NCBI RefSeq assembly: GCF_009905375.1 | Contig: NC_133650.1 | Coordinates: 67,459,669-67,523,668 of the forward strand | Source of the DNA: Apium graveolens | Lineage: Eukaryota > Streptophyta > Magnoliopsida > Apiales > Apiaceae | DNA length: 64,000 nucleotides | Direction of reading: 5' to 3' | In this document: positions 21,652 through 33,038 of the stretch, in pieces | Position numbering within the stretch: position 1 is the stretch's first letter | Layout of the letters: the number at the start of each line of letters is the position of its first letter | The notes under the pieces: model-generated | The model's input: the letters and a program-made list of their open reading frames with translations, nothing else | Database searches by the model: none | What the model was told of the DNA's origin: nothing | Position numbers and translations under genes: made by a program

Positions 21652-24600
21652 TGTAACGCCCTCCAGATCCGGGGTATAAGTCTGAGGGTTACTAGCTAAC
21701 TCCAAACCTGTACAACATGAATACCAATAATAATGAAATATATCTAAACCCCTTTTTAACACTAACCAGGATCTTTTTAGGTTGAAGTATAAAAACAAGA
21801 ACCACTAACTACTTTATTACAAACCAAATTTAAAATCTTACAAACTCTCTTTATTACAAACCATTGTCTAACCAGTTTTAAACTAAGTTCATATTTATTC
21901 AAACACACACACTAACTATCTATACTCTACCTGTTCGGGCAACTCAAAGCTTTCTTCCTGAATTGGGATCAACACCTTAGGTATGAGAGGGTCTCGCGGC
22001 TTGACCCGCTTCTTTACCACTCGAGTCCTGATGGGTTTTATATTTCTTTTTAACTGAAAATAATAAGGTGAATAACAACAAAAAGGGGTGAGCCAAAAAT
22101 TGCTCAACAAGTCCGCAAAATATAAATAGTGTTAAAGGAGTTTAAATAAATTGGTAATTTGGGTATATCTGCAAAGATATAACCCCACAAGAATAGAAAA
22201 AAGGCCACTACTGGAAAATACAAATGAACTAAACTGGACACAAGTTCGCATCTTTACCCTGCTGATCAGCCAGGATACAGTGCAGATCTATATCATACTA
22301 TATAAATCTAGTCGGGCACCCAGGCTCCACGGCCTATCTCAAGGATCTGGTTATGTCTCGGTCCTTAGGATCAAGTAAAACTTAATCCCAATATCACTAT
22401 CCAGTCCATGGAGTAGCAACCGGAATAATCGGTATGCTTTGATATATTCCAATCACCGGAATATACCGATGTGTACGTGTAACAATTGGAATATGAATAA
22501 GAGATTCAAAGGAAAAGGAGAAATAAAAAAAATCAAAATGAAATATGAACAAGAGAATAACAATTGTGTATTCGTGTTTGTGAATAAGAATCAACGAGTG
22601 CAAGTATGAAAAGAATCTGAAGAAATGTCACTATTCTGAAATTAAAATAGGGGAAATTTACTCCAAATATTTCACCTTCGTCTATCACCGGCTCAATCCG
22701 CCTTGCTGGCTTGGCTTCTATCAAAGAAATAGACTGATTTAGTCATTTCGTACTTCAATTGCGTCTCAAACCGACTTCACGTCGTTCCTATTGTCTACGC
22801 ATGCGTGTATTATTGACTCGTATATTATTTATTAACAAGCAAGACTCTATTAACCACATAATACACATAAGTACATAAGCCAAATAATCATTTTTATGTT
22901 TAAAATAATTTTTAGAACCAAAATTGACTCGCTGTTCGCTTAACTGATCATTATCTGACCCGTTTCCTATTTTTCGGGATTTATATAATCAAATAAATAT
23001 CAAGGGTCAACTAATTTCTAGAAGGAATTAGGTTTTAATATTATTTTTAATGAAAATAATTTATTTTTCTGAGTCAAAGGGCTTTCGTTTCACTCGAATC
23101 GGACAAACGGTCTAATTAATATCAATTAAACACAGATAAATCAATTTATTATTCAATATAAATAATTATTACTAATTATTAATCCCTAAAATAGTTTTTA
23201 AATAACTATTTAAGAAAAATCAGAATTAAAAATTATTTTTCTATATATTTAGAATTAAAATGAATTTATTATAATTTATTGAAAATTATTTGATTAATTA
23301 TCAAAATAATTAATCATTTTTAAATAATTAATAATTAATAAATAATTAACAAAATAATTAATAAAATAATTAAATCTGATTTTTATAAAATATTTCAGAA
23401 TTATTTATTATATAAATCAATTAATTAAATAATTAATTAATAAATTTATAAAATAAATAAAACTGATTTTGTAATTAAAATAAAATAAAAATAATTTCTA
23501 AAAACATTTGCTAGAAAATCAATTCTAACAAAAACAGATCAAACCCGGGTTGCAAGCCGGGTCACCAAGAACATCCCGGGTTGGGGATGAACTGGCTGGA
23601 ATTTGCCCATTATCCGGCGACCGGCCAGGATTCCGGCAAGTCCAATTCATGCCCAAAACAACATCATTTGGTACGGTTTGTGAGTCCTAATCATTCCAAA
23701 TCACTTCACCCTTCTGATTCAGGCCAAAACCAACCTGAACAACCCCTACACCATCTTCTCCGATCACAACCGACATCAACTTCGGCCAACTATCGAAATC
23801 ACGCATCTGAACATAAAACTCTACGTTCTATAGTGCAAATTAAAGCTAAGAACATGTATAATCAAAGTCCTAACATTTCAAGAACCAAATATTCACAGAA
23901 ATCACGAAGTTATGATTTAAAAATTAAGCATAAACCCTAATAATCAAATATTACTATACATGAATCGTTTGTACAATTAAACACCATGAATCGACTGTAA
24001 ATCATATCAGGAAGCTATATCAATCATCAAAACATCATAATAACACTAAAATCAAAAATCCCTAATTCGAACATAAACCCTAGATATCGAAAATAAAAAA
24101 CGATGCATTAAAACGTGAAAGTTATGATAGAAACAGAAAGAAAAGATGAAAATCTTCGATTTGGATACTTGAATCGCTTGATTTGATGTTGTAATCTGTC
24201 CAAAATCTCCGATTGAATTCCTGACCCGAATTGGTTCTTCGGTTCCCGACCCGTTTGCAGAGAATTTTGTGATTTTTCTGAATTTTAATTAATTAATTAA
24301 TATAATAGGCTATTTATAGTAGTAAAATTAACACTCCTAATTAAAATTAAGGCCCTAATTCTACATCTTTTAAAATTAATTGGCCCCTAAATTTATAATT
24401 TTTAAGTATTAAAATTTAATTTATGAATATTTTATATATACAATATATATGCCAAAATTTCCCAGAAATTGTGAATAATGCAAAAATACAAAGAAATGGT
24501 ATAAATGAAAGTCCTATAATTTTATAAAAATAAAAATGTTATTTTTGTGGGGTTTTTAACACCCAATGGTTCCCAGAAAAGTCATTTTTCGCGAAACGAG

Positions 24601-24910
24601 AAAATTTATAAAATACCTAGATGTTCAGAATAATGCGATGGTACAAGCCCTTTGATGAAAAATAAGGCCCAATATTTTATTTGAAATATCAGCCATAAAA
24701 TCATGATTTGGGTCGTATAACTTTTGATATGAAAGCTATAAATACAAAATAAAATATCTATAAAATACCCTGAAAATATCTAGACGATATAGAATACACG
24801 TAACACACAACAATTAGGGTTTTATAACTAATTACACGTAAATGACACACTAACACACATAATTATTATAAATATAGTATAATACAGATGTAATTTTCCC
24901 AGACGTTACA
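21652..24910 (-). repeat. E2 5' LTR (3259 bp)
   Basis: In plus notation it starts TGTAACGCC at 21652 and ends CGTTACA at 24910. Boundaries are set by the PBS on the left and the interrupted copia pol on the right. Very AT-rich at 23030-23520. No 3' partner LTR exists in the window. Open frames inside (for example 23581-23940) show no family resemblance. Confidence 0.88.
24311..24318 (-). promoter_or_regulatory. TATA box of E2 5' LTR promoter (candidate)
   Basis: The minus strand reads TATAAATA about 590 bp into the LTR, an exact consensus in the expected part of an LTR. The element body lies downstream on the minus strand. Confidence 0.5.
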
Positions 24911-25030
24911 ATTGAACTTATTTTTATTCCAACAGAAAAACAATTAGCTGACGTTTTCACTAAATCTTTGGATGGAGCAACTTTTACTAGACTTGTTGGT
25001 GAAATTGGTATGGTAAAGTCTTCATCCTAA
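24911..25030 (+). pseudogene. C-terminal end of copia pol (RNase H tail), family II
   Basis: The frame from 24911 to the TAA at 25028-25030 shows the conserved tail of Ty1/copia pol (motif PTEKQLADVFTKSL...FTRLVGEIGM). The equivalent in the other Sirevirus-like element is at 41560-41719 (PSEKQLADIFTKPF). The rest of pol is cut off by E2. Confidence 0.9.
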
Positions 25031-25886
25031 AGGCAAGAACTCAGCTAATGTGTTGCAACATATTAATTTCTGTTAAATCAAAATTAATTTGATTTAATTG
25101 GAAATTAACTGAAATATGATTTATAAATATTTCAGAATTCTTTGTATATTTATTTTTCAAATTTAAAATTCAACTTGAAATTTTTTAAATTCTGAGAAAA
25201 ATTGTCTAACTGTTAATTTACATTTTCAATATGTAAAATTAATATAAGGCAGAACTGAAAGAGAACAAAAGTATCTAGAGAACTGAGTTCTCGATAAGTC
25301 TAAATGACTTCTGGACAAGTCATTTTGAGATTTCTCGAAGAACTTCTCGACAAGCCTCACTATGACTTCTCGATAAAGGTTGTAGAGATCTCGACATATG
25401 TTTATACATGGAGTTCTCTACAATTATAAATTTTAGACTTCTCAATAACTCAGAATTGAAATAATTTTATTTAATAAATTATTTTAGTAAAATACTTTTG
25501 ATATAAATTGATTCTAATTTCATATTGATCAATTCAATGAAAATCGGAATAATTTAGTCCAATTAGGACAAACTGGGTATTTATTCAACATCTCGATAAG
25601 TCACTATCTAGTTATCGATAATAGTCAGGATACTAACATCTCGACATGAGTTTTATAATTCACATGACTTCTCGATAAGCAAATATCAACCTTTATTCCC
25701 ACTTCTCGACAAGTCACATCTCTAGCCTATAATTACCCAAACATCTCGACATAACCCCTCTTTACGCTTTCGAGATCTCAATTGACGTAGCTTTTACAAA
25801 TCTTCACCATTCTCTCTCGTATCAAACTCTTTCTTTCTCAAATATCTTTCCCATTCAAACGCATACACTTATAATAGCTGTAAACA
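25031..25886 (+). repeat. Pol-ORF3 spacer of family II with CTCGAYAAGTC motifs
   Basis: Non-coding. About ten copies of a CTCGATAAGTC / CTCGACAAGTC motif occur, for example near 25289, 25346, 25368, 25592, 25672, 25713 and 25744. A perfect 9-bp inverted pair (AAATGACTT at 25302-25310, AAGTCATTT at 25317-25325, 6-nt loop) lies in the first cluster. The motif is the reverse complement type of the one filling the family II LTRs. The last 100 bp are CT-rich like a plant leader. Confidence 0.8.
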
Positions 25887-28800
25887 ATGTTAGAGCTGTT
25901 ATCCTCAAGGATGGCACAAACTACTTGGCTTTCAAAGATGCAAACCAAGAACCTGACAGTTTCAAATGCTTTGTCAAGTTTATTTTTGAATCTTATCTTG
26001 TAGGAGCTTTAACTGCTAACCCTGTTCTCTACCTGGACGTGCTCAATGAATTCTGGAACTCAACTGTAGTGAATACAGTTGGGCATGAGAACCAGACATT
26101 TTCCTTGGTTGTGAATTGCTCAATTCATGGAAGACAGGTGGAGTTTGATGCCAATGATGACAATAAAGCTTTGGGAATTCATACTGGCATGGTGGAGGTA
26201 CTTACAACACAAGAACTGGCTGAGTTTATGGATTTCGTAAACTACAGTGAGAAGATCAACCTTGTCAGCCTGAACAAGAAGCATCTAAGGAGAGAATGGT
26301 CTTTTCCGTTTGATTCTATTGTGAGGGCTTTCAATTGCAGGAAGACTGGGTATGACAACATATCTAGTGTAGTTCATAAGCTAGTGTTCTCCATGGCATA
26401 CAACAGGAACATTAATGTTGGCCTATTGATACTGGAAGAACTTAGCACCAGGCTCACAATGCCACTGGTAAGTAGAGGTAAGGAAATATTCTTCCCTAGA
26501 TTCATAATGTCTACTTTAAATTATAAAGTTGCAAACATTCATATGATTGATGGAATTGATAGAAGTAAAATAGGCAATTATAAACAAGTGTCCAAAATCT
26601 TATTTGGGTTACTAATTACAAAGAACCACGTGAAGGTATCCCCAAATGTCACTAATTTTATGTGGGAGAAATTTAGGAGCTACCCTAATCCTATGTCTGA
26701 CATGAGAACCAGTGCAATATCTAGTCCAATTATGGCTCCTTTACATATAGAAGTACAAAAGCAGGATAACCGACAGAAGACTTCCACAACTGAAATCACT
26801 TCTTCAATACCATTAGTAGCTAGGGAACCAACTACTTTATCCTCTCAATAGGGTGGAGTCACTAAAAAGAAGAGAAAATAAGCACCATTAGTTACTATTT
26901 ATAAGAGTGGTGAGGACCAAACAATTATTGAATCAAACCTGGTCAAAAAGCTAAAGAAGTTAAGAAAAGTTGAGCTGACCACTCAAATCACCACCTCTGC
27001 ATCTTCTAAAAAAGATGCAGTTGTAACAAAAGGGTTTGAATAGACTCTAGGGGAACCTTCTCAATAAGGTGTCACTATTGAACAAATCAGTCTCCCCACT
27101 GCACCTTGTAAAGAGTCTGCACAAAGAAGTAATTTGGATGGCACAAACACTGAGAGCACATCAATTTAAACTCCCTCATTAACTCAGGGGAAGTTACCAA
27201 AAATCAGTTCCGGATTATCAAATCTTTTTTTATCAAATTTCTTCTTCTTATATTGAAAAGCTTAAATCCAATTCTCGGGCCCTGCCAAAGTAAAGTGACA
27301 CAGTTCAAGAAACTGTGATCACCACTCAGACATTACAATTAAATGGTGAGAGGCTACATGCTGAGGTAGACCTTGATGACACCATCACAAATACAAGGGT
27401 TTCATCAGTTTTTACTGAAGACACTGTGCATGTTACTCTAGCACCTTCATGTCCACCAAAGTCTTCACAGATTGCTATGTTTGAGGGTAGTACCCTTGAG
27501 GGGGAGCTACTCAAATCCTCTTCAATTATATTAGAGGTTTCTCAAGTAGGAATAACTCCCCTCACAACCCTTGCTGAGATTTCTCTGTCAATTAAAGCTA
27601 GGAGTCCAATTGCCAAAGATCCATTCATTGAAAAGGCAAATATAGCATATTCAAGTGCTAGTTCCTTACAAGAGGAACACGGGTTTGAGGATATGGTACA
27701 TGATAGTTACCTAGTCAACTCCCCTCCAATTCAAATGGAGGTTCCCACTTGTGGTGAACAACACACTATCCACAGCTCAAGCTGTGAGTTCAACTGTGAC
27801 TCCTGTCACAAGTCCAGTTACTACCATTACCAAACATCTCAAACACAACAGACCAACCTTCTACCTCAAACATCAACCCTCAACCCTCACACCTCATAGC
27901 TTAATGGCTGCAAGATGCTCAAGCCCAACCTTCAACAGTTAACGATCTCTTGGTTGAGCAACTTACAGGCCTAGCCAATATCACCCAATAACTCCTCACT
28001 ATAGATATGTCAAACCAAAACTATCAAGCTATTCTACTTTCTCACAAGAAGGATGTTGAAGAGCAACATGAGAAGATTGCAGATGAAGCAGATGGTAATG
28101 TGGATGTATGGCTTTCCAAGGACTTCACAAAAACAATGGAGGAGGCCTTAGAAACATTCATAGAAGAATTCGTGATAATTTTAGGAAGCAATGTTAAGGA
28201 AGTCTATGATGCTAACAGAGGTGTACAAAGCACAATTGAAGGCCTTTCATCATATTGGAAGAGCTATGGAAAACACTCTGGGCAAGCATCAAGTTGTAGT
28301 AAAAAAATTGGTAAATGACAGGATTGATGAACTGATGCCAACATTTCAAGATATCAAAACAAAGTTCAACAAGTTTTCTGATAGGCTTCAAGCCCTCTCT
28401 CTCATCCTAGTGGAAGAAAATATGTCTAAGTTGAGAGAATCTTTTAAAGCTTTGCATGAGGTGATTCAGAAGCAAATCACTCAGAATAATGACTCAAAGT
28501 TCAAGCTGGATCGACTGTACAAAGCTAGGTTTGAACCTTCATCCTTGGTCATGGAGGAGGTTAAGAATGTTGTGCAGAATTCTTTTGGTACTTTGGCAGC
28601 ATCTTGTTCAGAACCCATGTCTACATCCACCAACCTACGAATACAGAATCTTCAAGCTCAGGTCACAGATTTTCAAGCATCCAATGTCTCTCTATCAACT
28701 TAAGTGTCTCAATTGAACTCATTTTTTCAAAGTCAGTAACAAGACATAAAGTCCCTAGTAGACTCTCATCAACATCTTCAAATACAAAATTGTGTATCCT

Positions 28801-29516
28801 TGGGAGCTATTATGGGAGCTTTAAAAATACCTCTTCCAGACTGACCAAAAACAGTGAGGACCTAAATTCCTCTACCTACAATCACTATGCCTGCTACCAA
28901 GACAAATAGGGAGATCTGAAACTGTTTCAATCATGGTGACTTTCTACCAGTTTCAAGGAGCATAACAGATGATGACTGTCACCAACAATTAGTTAAGGAG
29001 ATAGTCAAAGTTTGGGTTGTTTCTCTGAGAGAAGTCAGAATCTACTACCAGGGTGATTCCTTTATTTTTCTAAATAGAGAAGTAAAAGATACAATTTTCA
29101 CTGTAGAATTGAAGAGGGTAATCAGTTTAATGATGGATAAAGATTCCAGTATAAGAATGTAGAAGGCTGTGTTGGATGAACGGTTGAGAGATAGAGATAT
29201 CAGGGTTGTAAGAGAAAAGGCTGAGATGGAGAAAATAGAAATGAAATATGCTGAAGAAATTGAGATGTTTGAAAGAAGATCAGAAGAATTAAAGGCAAGG
29301 AGGTTGAGCAGGATTTCTAAGGATGGACATTTCTTGAACATCAAAGTTGACAAATTCTCTAAATTTAGAATTTATCTTATCAACAATTACTCATTGGAGG
29401 AATGGCTCAAGCTAGTGGAAGCTCTAAGAGGAGCATAAATTATTGAAGAACTTGAAGTGCTAGTAAAGATTAAGGATCTCATTAGAAAAAAGCTTGGATA
29501 TGAGAAATTCACCTAA
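25887..29516 (+). pseudogene. ORF3 (env-like position) of Sirevirus-like family II, broken
   Basis: The product is unknown. The N-terminal domain is open to 26851; an ATG at 25887 is one base out of register with it, suggesting a small deletion just after the start. It shares the motif HLRREWSF (near 26280) with YLRKEWSF in family I ORF3, and the surrounding fold-like pattern agrees. The middle part (26850-27900) is Ser/Thr/Pro-rich and low complexity with many stops. A helical, charged part follows at 28007-28703. The C-terminal domain at 29169-29516 has a coiled-coil-like stretch (EKAEMEKIEMKYAEEIEMF) and the block ISKDGHFLNIKVDKFSKFRI, which recurs at 34421-34633. No signal peptide or membrane helix is evident. 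About 1200 codons originally; now several frameshifts. Confidence 0.7.
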
Positions 29517-29655
29517 TGCCTGTAATTTGTAAACTGATGAAAATTCTCAATGTATAAAAAGTGTATTTGTCAATCTGTTAATTTTAATGTATTTGATTTT
29601 ATACTGGAGTTAGTCTTGTTATCAGGCATAAATTTGTGATAAGCAATCTTCTCAC

Positions 29656-29670
29656 AAATTGGGGGAGATT
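29656..29670 (+). other. Polypurine tract of family II element
   Basis: AAATTGGGGGAGATT just before the LTR start at 29673 and about 140 bp after the end of ORF3. Confidence 0.88.
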
Positions 29671-29672
29671 AT

Positions 29673-30160
29673 TGTGTAAGACATGCCTACATAATAACAA
29701 GACTAAGTCAAATTGACAACCCTTAGATTAAGTTGTATGATAATCAATATTTGTATTCTGTAGTTGAATTCCTTGAATCTATAAAAATGTTTAGTAGATT
29801 ATACTGGAGGATTTTTCTGTGAATAGTTTCAAGCTAAGGATTAAACTTTGGAAGAAGATCAATTTATGATCATGCCTCAAGGAAAAGATGTAGAAGCTTG
29901 GAATTGAATAATGTTGTTCTATGAAAAATGTTCTAAGTCAAGATATCGACAAGTCACAAATCAAGGTATACCGACAAGTCAATCGAGAAGTTCAAATAAC
30001 TTGTAGAAAAATCCTAATAGATATCGACAAGTCATTTTTTCATGCATAGATCTCAGAGATATCGACAAGTCAAATGAAAATATAGAGAACTGGACATATC
30101 GACAAGTCAATACCTTATGTAGAGATCTCAGAGATATCGACAATTCAATTATAGTTGGAA
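29673..30160 (+). repeat. Truncated 3' LTR of family II (first ~490 bp)
   Basis: Starts TGTGTAAGACATG right after the PPT and aligns with the starts of the LTRs ending at 32716 and 34261 (minus strand). About six ATATCGACAAGTCA motifs lie at 29942-30145. Homology stops near 30160, where gag of another family II copy begins in the opposite orientation. Confidence 0.85.
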
Positions 30161-31461
30161 TATGTACCTCTGCTTTAGATCCAGATGATTCTCCTTGCTC
30201 CAAAGTCATGAGAACATACTTTCCATATTCTTCACCATCTTCCTTATCATCTGTATCATCCTAACTTTTGCCCTAAACAATATAAGCCTTTCCCTGTTGC
30301 TTTCTCAAGAGTGCTTCATATTTTTCTTCCAGTTCCAAATAAGCCTTGTCGTTCCTCACCTTCTTTGTCTTTCTGCACTCTGTAGCAAAGCGACCAAGTT
30401 TATCACAGTTATAGCACCTTATCTTTGATCTATCAATATATCCTAACTTGTAGCCACCATTGCTAGTTGCATTAAATGGAGTTTTTCCTTTCCAGTAGCT
30501 GTTGTTGGATGTTTGGCCATTACTCTTCTAGTGCTTAGGCTTTTTGACTCTGATGTTTGAAAATTTCCTTGCAAGGTAAGCCATTGACTGTTCCATTTCA
30601 TTCAGTTTATCAAGAGTGTAATACTCATCCTCTTCCAGCTCTAAAGTGGCTTGCTTTTGAGGTTCCTTATTTTTCTACTCAACGACTTGAATATTCTGAT
30701 TCTGGGATTCAGTTTCATCTTCAATCAGGCTATTATTTGCTACCAAGGCACTTGACACATCCACAACATGTCCTTGACTAACTTTCAATGACTTTTTTCT
30801 GCAACATCTCCAGCTCATAGGTTTTTAGTATGCCATACAAAACCTCCAAGGTTATTCTCCCCAAATCTTTTTCTTCTTTAATTGCAGAAAATTTCTGTTT
30901 CAAATGATCAGGGAGAGTGAACAAGAATTTGAGGTTAAGTTCTTCAACTTCATAGTACTTATCATGAAGTTACGAATCATTTATCACTTTGTTGAACCTT
31001 TCAAAAACTTCAGTTATACCTTCGTTTGGTTTAGCCATAAAACCCCCATACTGTGAAACTAAGATCATTCTTTGATTAGATCTAACCTCTTCTGTTCCTT
31101 CACACAAGATCTTTATCTTCTCCCAGATTTGTTTAGCTGACTCACAATTAATAATGTTATTGTATATTACATTATCAAGAGACTCAATTAATATGAGTTA
31201 TAAGCCACTGTCCAGTGCAACCTTCTCTTTCTCTGGTGCTGTGTACATAGAGGGATCTTTAGGTGTAAAGTGTGCAGGTATGACCATGTCTCTATCTTTT
31301 GATTCAGGAACCCTTTCCATAGGAATAAAGGGTCCATGCATGAGAATCTCAATATATATTAGATTGGCCATCCCTATGAACAACATAATTTTTTTCCATA
31401 AAGTGTAATTTATCTTGTCAAAGACATGTATCTTGATACTATTTATTTTCTATGCACTCAT
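30161..31461 (-). pseudogene. gag of family II Sirevirus-like element (broken)
   Basis: Gag builds the virus-like particle. An ATG at 31461 is followed at once by stops. The copia gag core is clear: an N-terminal Trp/Tyr-containing start (INYTLWKK), a central block (INCESAKQIWEKIKILCEGTEEV near 31150-31080), and LPDHLKQKFSAIKEEKDLG near 30930-30870. A zinc knuckle at about 30390-30425 reads CYNCDKLGRFATEC, with Arg in place of the metal-binding His. The sequence after the knuckle is Lys/Glu-rich and ends at the rearrangement near 30161. Same role as the family I gag at 35933. Confidence 0.85.
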
Positions 31462-31500
31462 ACTTCCAAGCTCTTTATCTATTTTCTTTCAGATTTTGAT

Positions 31501-31511
31501 GTGATACCACT
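31501..31511 (-). other. Primer-binding site, tRNA-Met type (family II)
   Basis: The minus strand reads AGTGGTATCAC directly after the LTR end: TGGTATCA is kept and the rest has decayed. Confidence 0.75.
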
Positions 31512-31814
31512 TGTTAGATATTAAGTGCAGTGAAATACAACACATGTGGGTAAAAGTATTTTCTTGGATTTTAATTACCTGCAAAGGTGTTTGGCTTATA
31601 TTTGAACAAAGCAGATATGAACTTTTAGTGATAAAATGTTTAACTGCAAATGCACAAACAAATTATCAAAAACTCACTTGATTGTATTAATAATTTTTTT
31701 TTTTGCTACAAATCTGTGTTCTTGAAGATAAGAACTCAACTAGAATTCCTGAGAGAGAATTCAAGATTTTTACTAGATCTATTTGTTACATCTAAACAAA
31801 GGACCCATGAATGC

Positions 31815-31820
31815 TTTATA
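31815..31820 (-). promoter_or_regulatory. TATA box of family II LTR (candidate)
   Basis: The minus strand reads CTATAAAGC about 900 bp into the LTR. The sister LTR has GTATAAAGC at the same place (33339-33344), so the element is conserved between copies. Confidence 0.55.
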
Positions 31821-32109
31821 GAATAACATGCACGGGTTTACAAAAATGCACTAAAATAGACTAACACAGTTTCCAAAGCTACTTTGTACATTTTCCATTT
31901 CCAGTGTTAGTAAATCTTGTGTAGAATCTTTAGGTCTGTGACCCTCCTTTGTCCAGTGAATCTTGGCCCTTGATCTTTAATTCTTCAAGCTACTTTTGTA
32001 GTCTTTTCAATTCTGTGATAAAATTGTTTGTTGACTAATAATCTTGAATCTTTAACTTGTCTACATTCTGAATTATGTATTTGTTTGTCAAGATCTCTTT
32101 TTCTTCTGT

Positions 32110-32455
32110 AGAGATGTCACATATCGATAAGTAAAATGAGTTATCAATATCTTGAGTTCTCTACATATGTTAATCGCTTATCGAGTTCTCCAGTTTTGTA
32201 CATATAGAATGACTTGTCAATATCTCCAGTTCTCTACATATACTTTTGACTTGTCGATATCTATATTTCTCTACACGAGGACTTGACTTGTCGATATCTC
32301 CAGTTATCCACATGGACTTTTTAACTTGTCGATATCTAAGATCTCTACATGCATATTGACTTGTCGATATCTCTTGGACTTTTCTACAAGTCATTTTGGA
32401 CTTCTCGACATACTTCTCGATATTTCTTGATCTGTAACTTGTCGATATCTGACTT
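32110..32455 (-). repeat. GACTTGTCGATATCTC motif array (family II LTR)
   Basis: Plus-strand GACTTGTCGATATCT or one-base variants start at 32211, 32248, 32285, 32333, 32358 and 32436, with diverged ones between and before (for example 32396, 32120-32180). Spacing is mostly 37-48 bp. Units are separated by short CTCTACAT-like stretches. Confidence 0.88.
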
Positions 32456-32716
32456 AGAACATTTTTCATTGGACATTATTATTCAAATCCAAGCATCTAC
32501 ACTTCTCTCTAAGGCATGATCAAGACTTGATCTTCTTCCCCAGTTTATTCCTTAGCTTGAAGGTTGTTCACAGAAAAAATCTACAGTATAATCTACTTAA
32601 CATTTTTATAGACTCAAGTAATACAATTACAGGATATAAAATTAGATTATCATACAACTTATCCTTAGGGTTATCAATGTGACTTAGTCTTGTTATGTAC
32701 ATGCATGTCTTGCACA

Positions 32717-33038
32717 AATAACTTGTTCTTTGACTAACGAAATCATGATGAAATCTCCTTTTTAATCATCAAAATATCAAAATTAACTCAAGCAGGGAGA
32801 ATCAAATCCAAATTTCATCATAATTTCCTGAGCAAAATAGAAAGTTAAGTAACCATATTGAATCCTAAAACGAGCTTTACCGTTATATGTTACCATTTTT
32901 CAATTTTGGGTAATTGCATTTTTTGACTTTATCGAAATGATCAAATTAAGTTAATTGATGATCACTTTGAGTCAAATTTACAATGAATGGCTTACTTGAA
33001 TTTTTTTTATCACGGTTTGTTACCTACTTGATATTTAA
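32717..33038. other. Spacer between two family II LTRs, nothing recognised
   Basis: 322 bp of AT-rich DNA outside either LTR boundary; no frame, repeat or signal that I can name. Possibly older host or element sequence. Confidence 0.55.

Larger units (their letters stand above)
5410..24910 (-). mobile_element. E2: degenerate Tekay/Del-type Ty3/gypsy chromovirus, 3' LTR missing
   Basis: Read on the minus strand from right to left: 5' LTR (24910-21652), PBS (21651-21636), leader ORF (21459-20716), gag (20248-19075), protease (19074-18564), RT/RNase H (8272-6890), integrase plus chromodomain (6889-5410). The LARD at 8273-18558 splits it just after protease; the coding sense resumes across the CATAC duplication. 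Many stops show it is dead. The left end stops at the chromodomain with no PPT or 3' LTR. Domain order and the C-terminal chromodomain place it among Tekay/Del chromoviruses. Confidence 0.85.
24911..30160 (+). mobile_element. Sirevirus-like Ty1/copia element, family II, 3' part
   Basis: From left: the last 39 codons of pol (RNase H end), a spacer with CTCGAYAAGTC motifs, a long decayed ORF3, a polypurine tract (29656) and about 490 bp of LTR that stops near 30160. The 5' part is missing: E2 interrupts pol at 24911, and the rest of pol does not appear to the left of E2. It differs from family I in ORF3, LTR and motif sequence. Confidence 0.85.
30161..32716 (-). mobile_element. Family II Sirevirus-like element, 5' LTR plus gag only
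   Basis: On the minus strand: 5' LTR (32716-31512), PBS (31511-31501), gag (31461 to about 30161). Everything after gag is missing; the break joins the truncated LTR at 29673-30160 head to head. The fusion is therefore a rearrangement, not a clean insertion. Confidence 0.82.
31512..32716 (-). repeat. Family II LTR (1205 bp), 5' LTR of the minus-strand copy
   Basis: The minus strand starts TGTGCAAGACATG at 32716 and ends ATATCTAACA at 31512, next to the PBS. Homologous along its length to 33039-34261. Includes a TATA box (31815-31820) and the GACTTGTCGATATCTC array. Confidence 0.9.

Noticed and set aside
23581..23940. 119-codon frame inside the E2 LTR
   Set aside because: No domain, lies wholly in a degenerate LTR, composition as its surroundings.
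32110..32455. Possible CRISPR-like array (regular short repeats)
   Set aside because: Repeats are imperfect, with short variable spacing and internal drift, and lie within a plant LTR. CRISPR arrays do not occur there.
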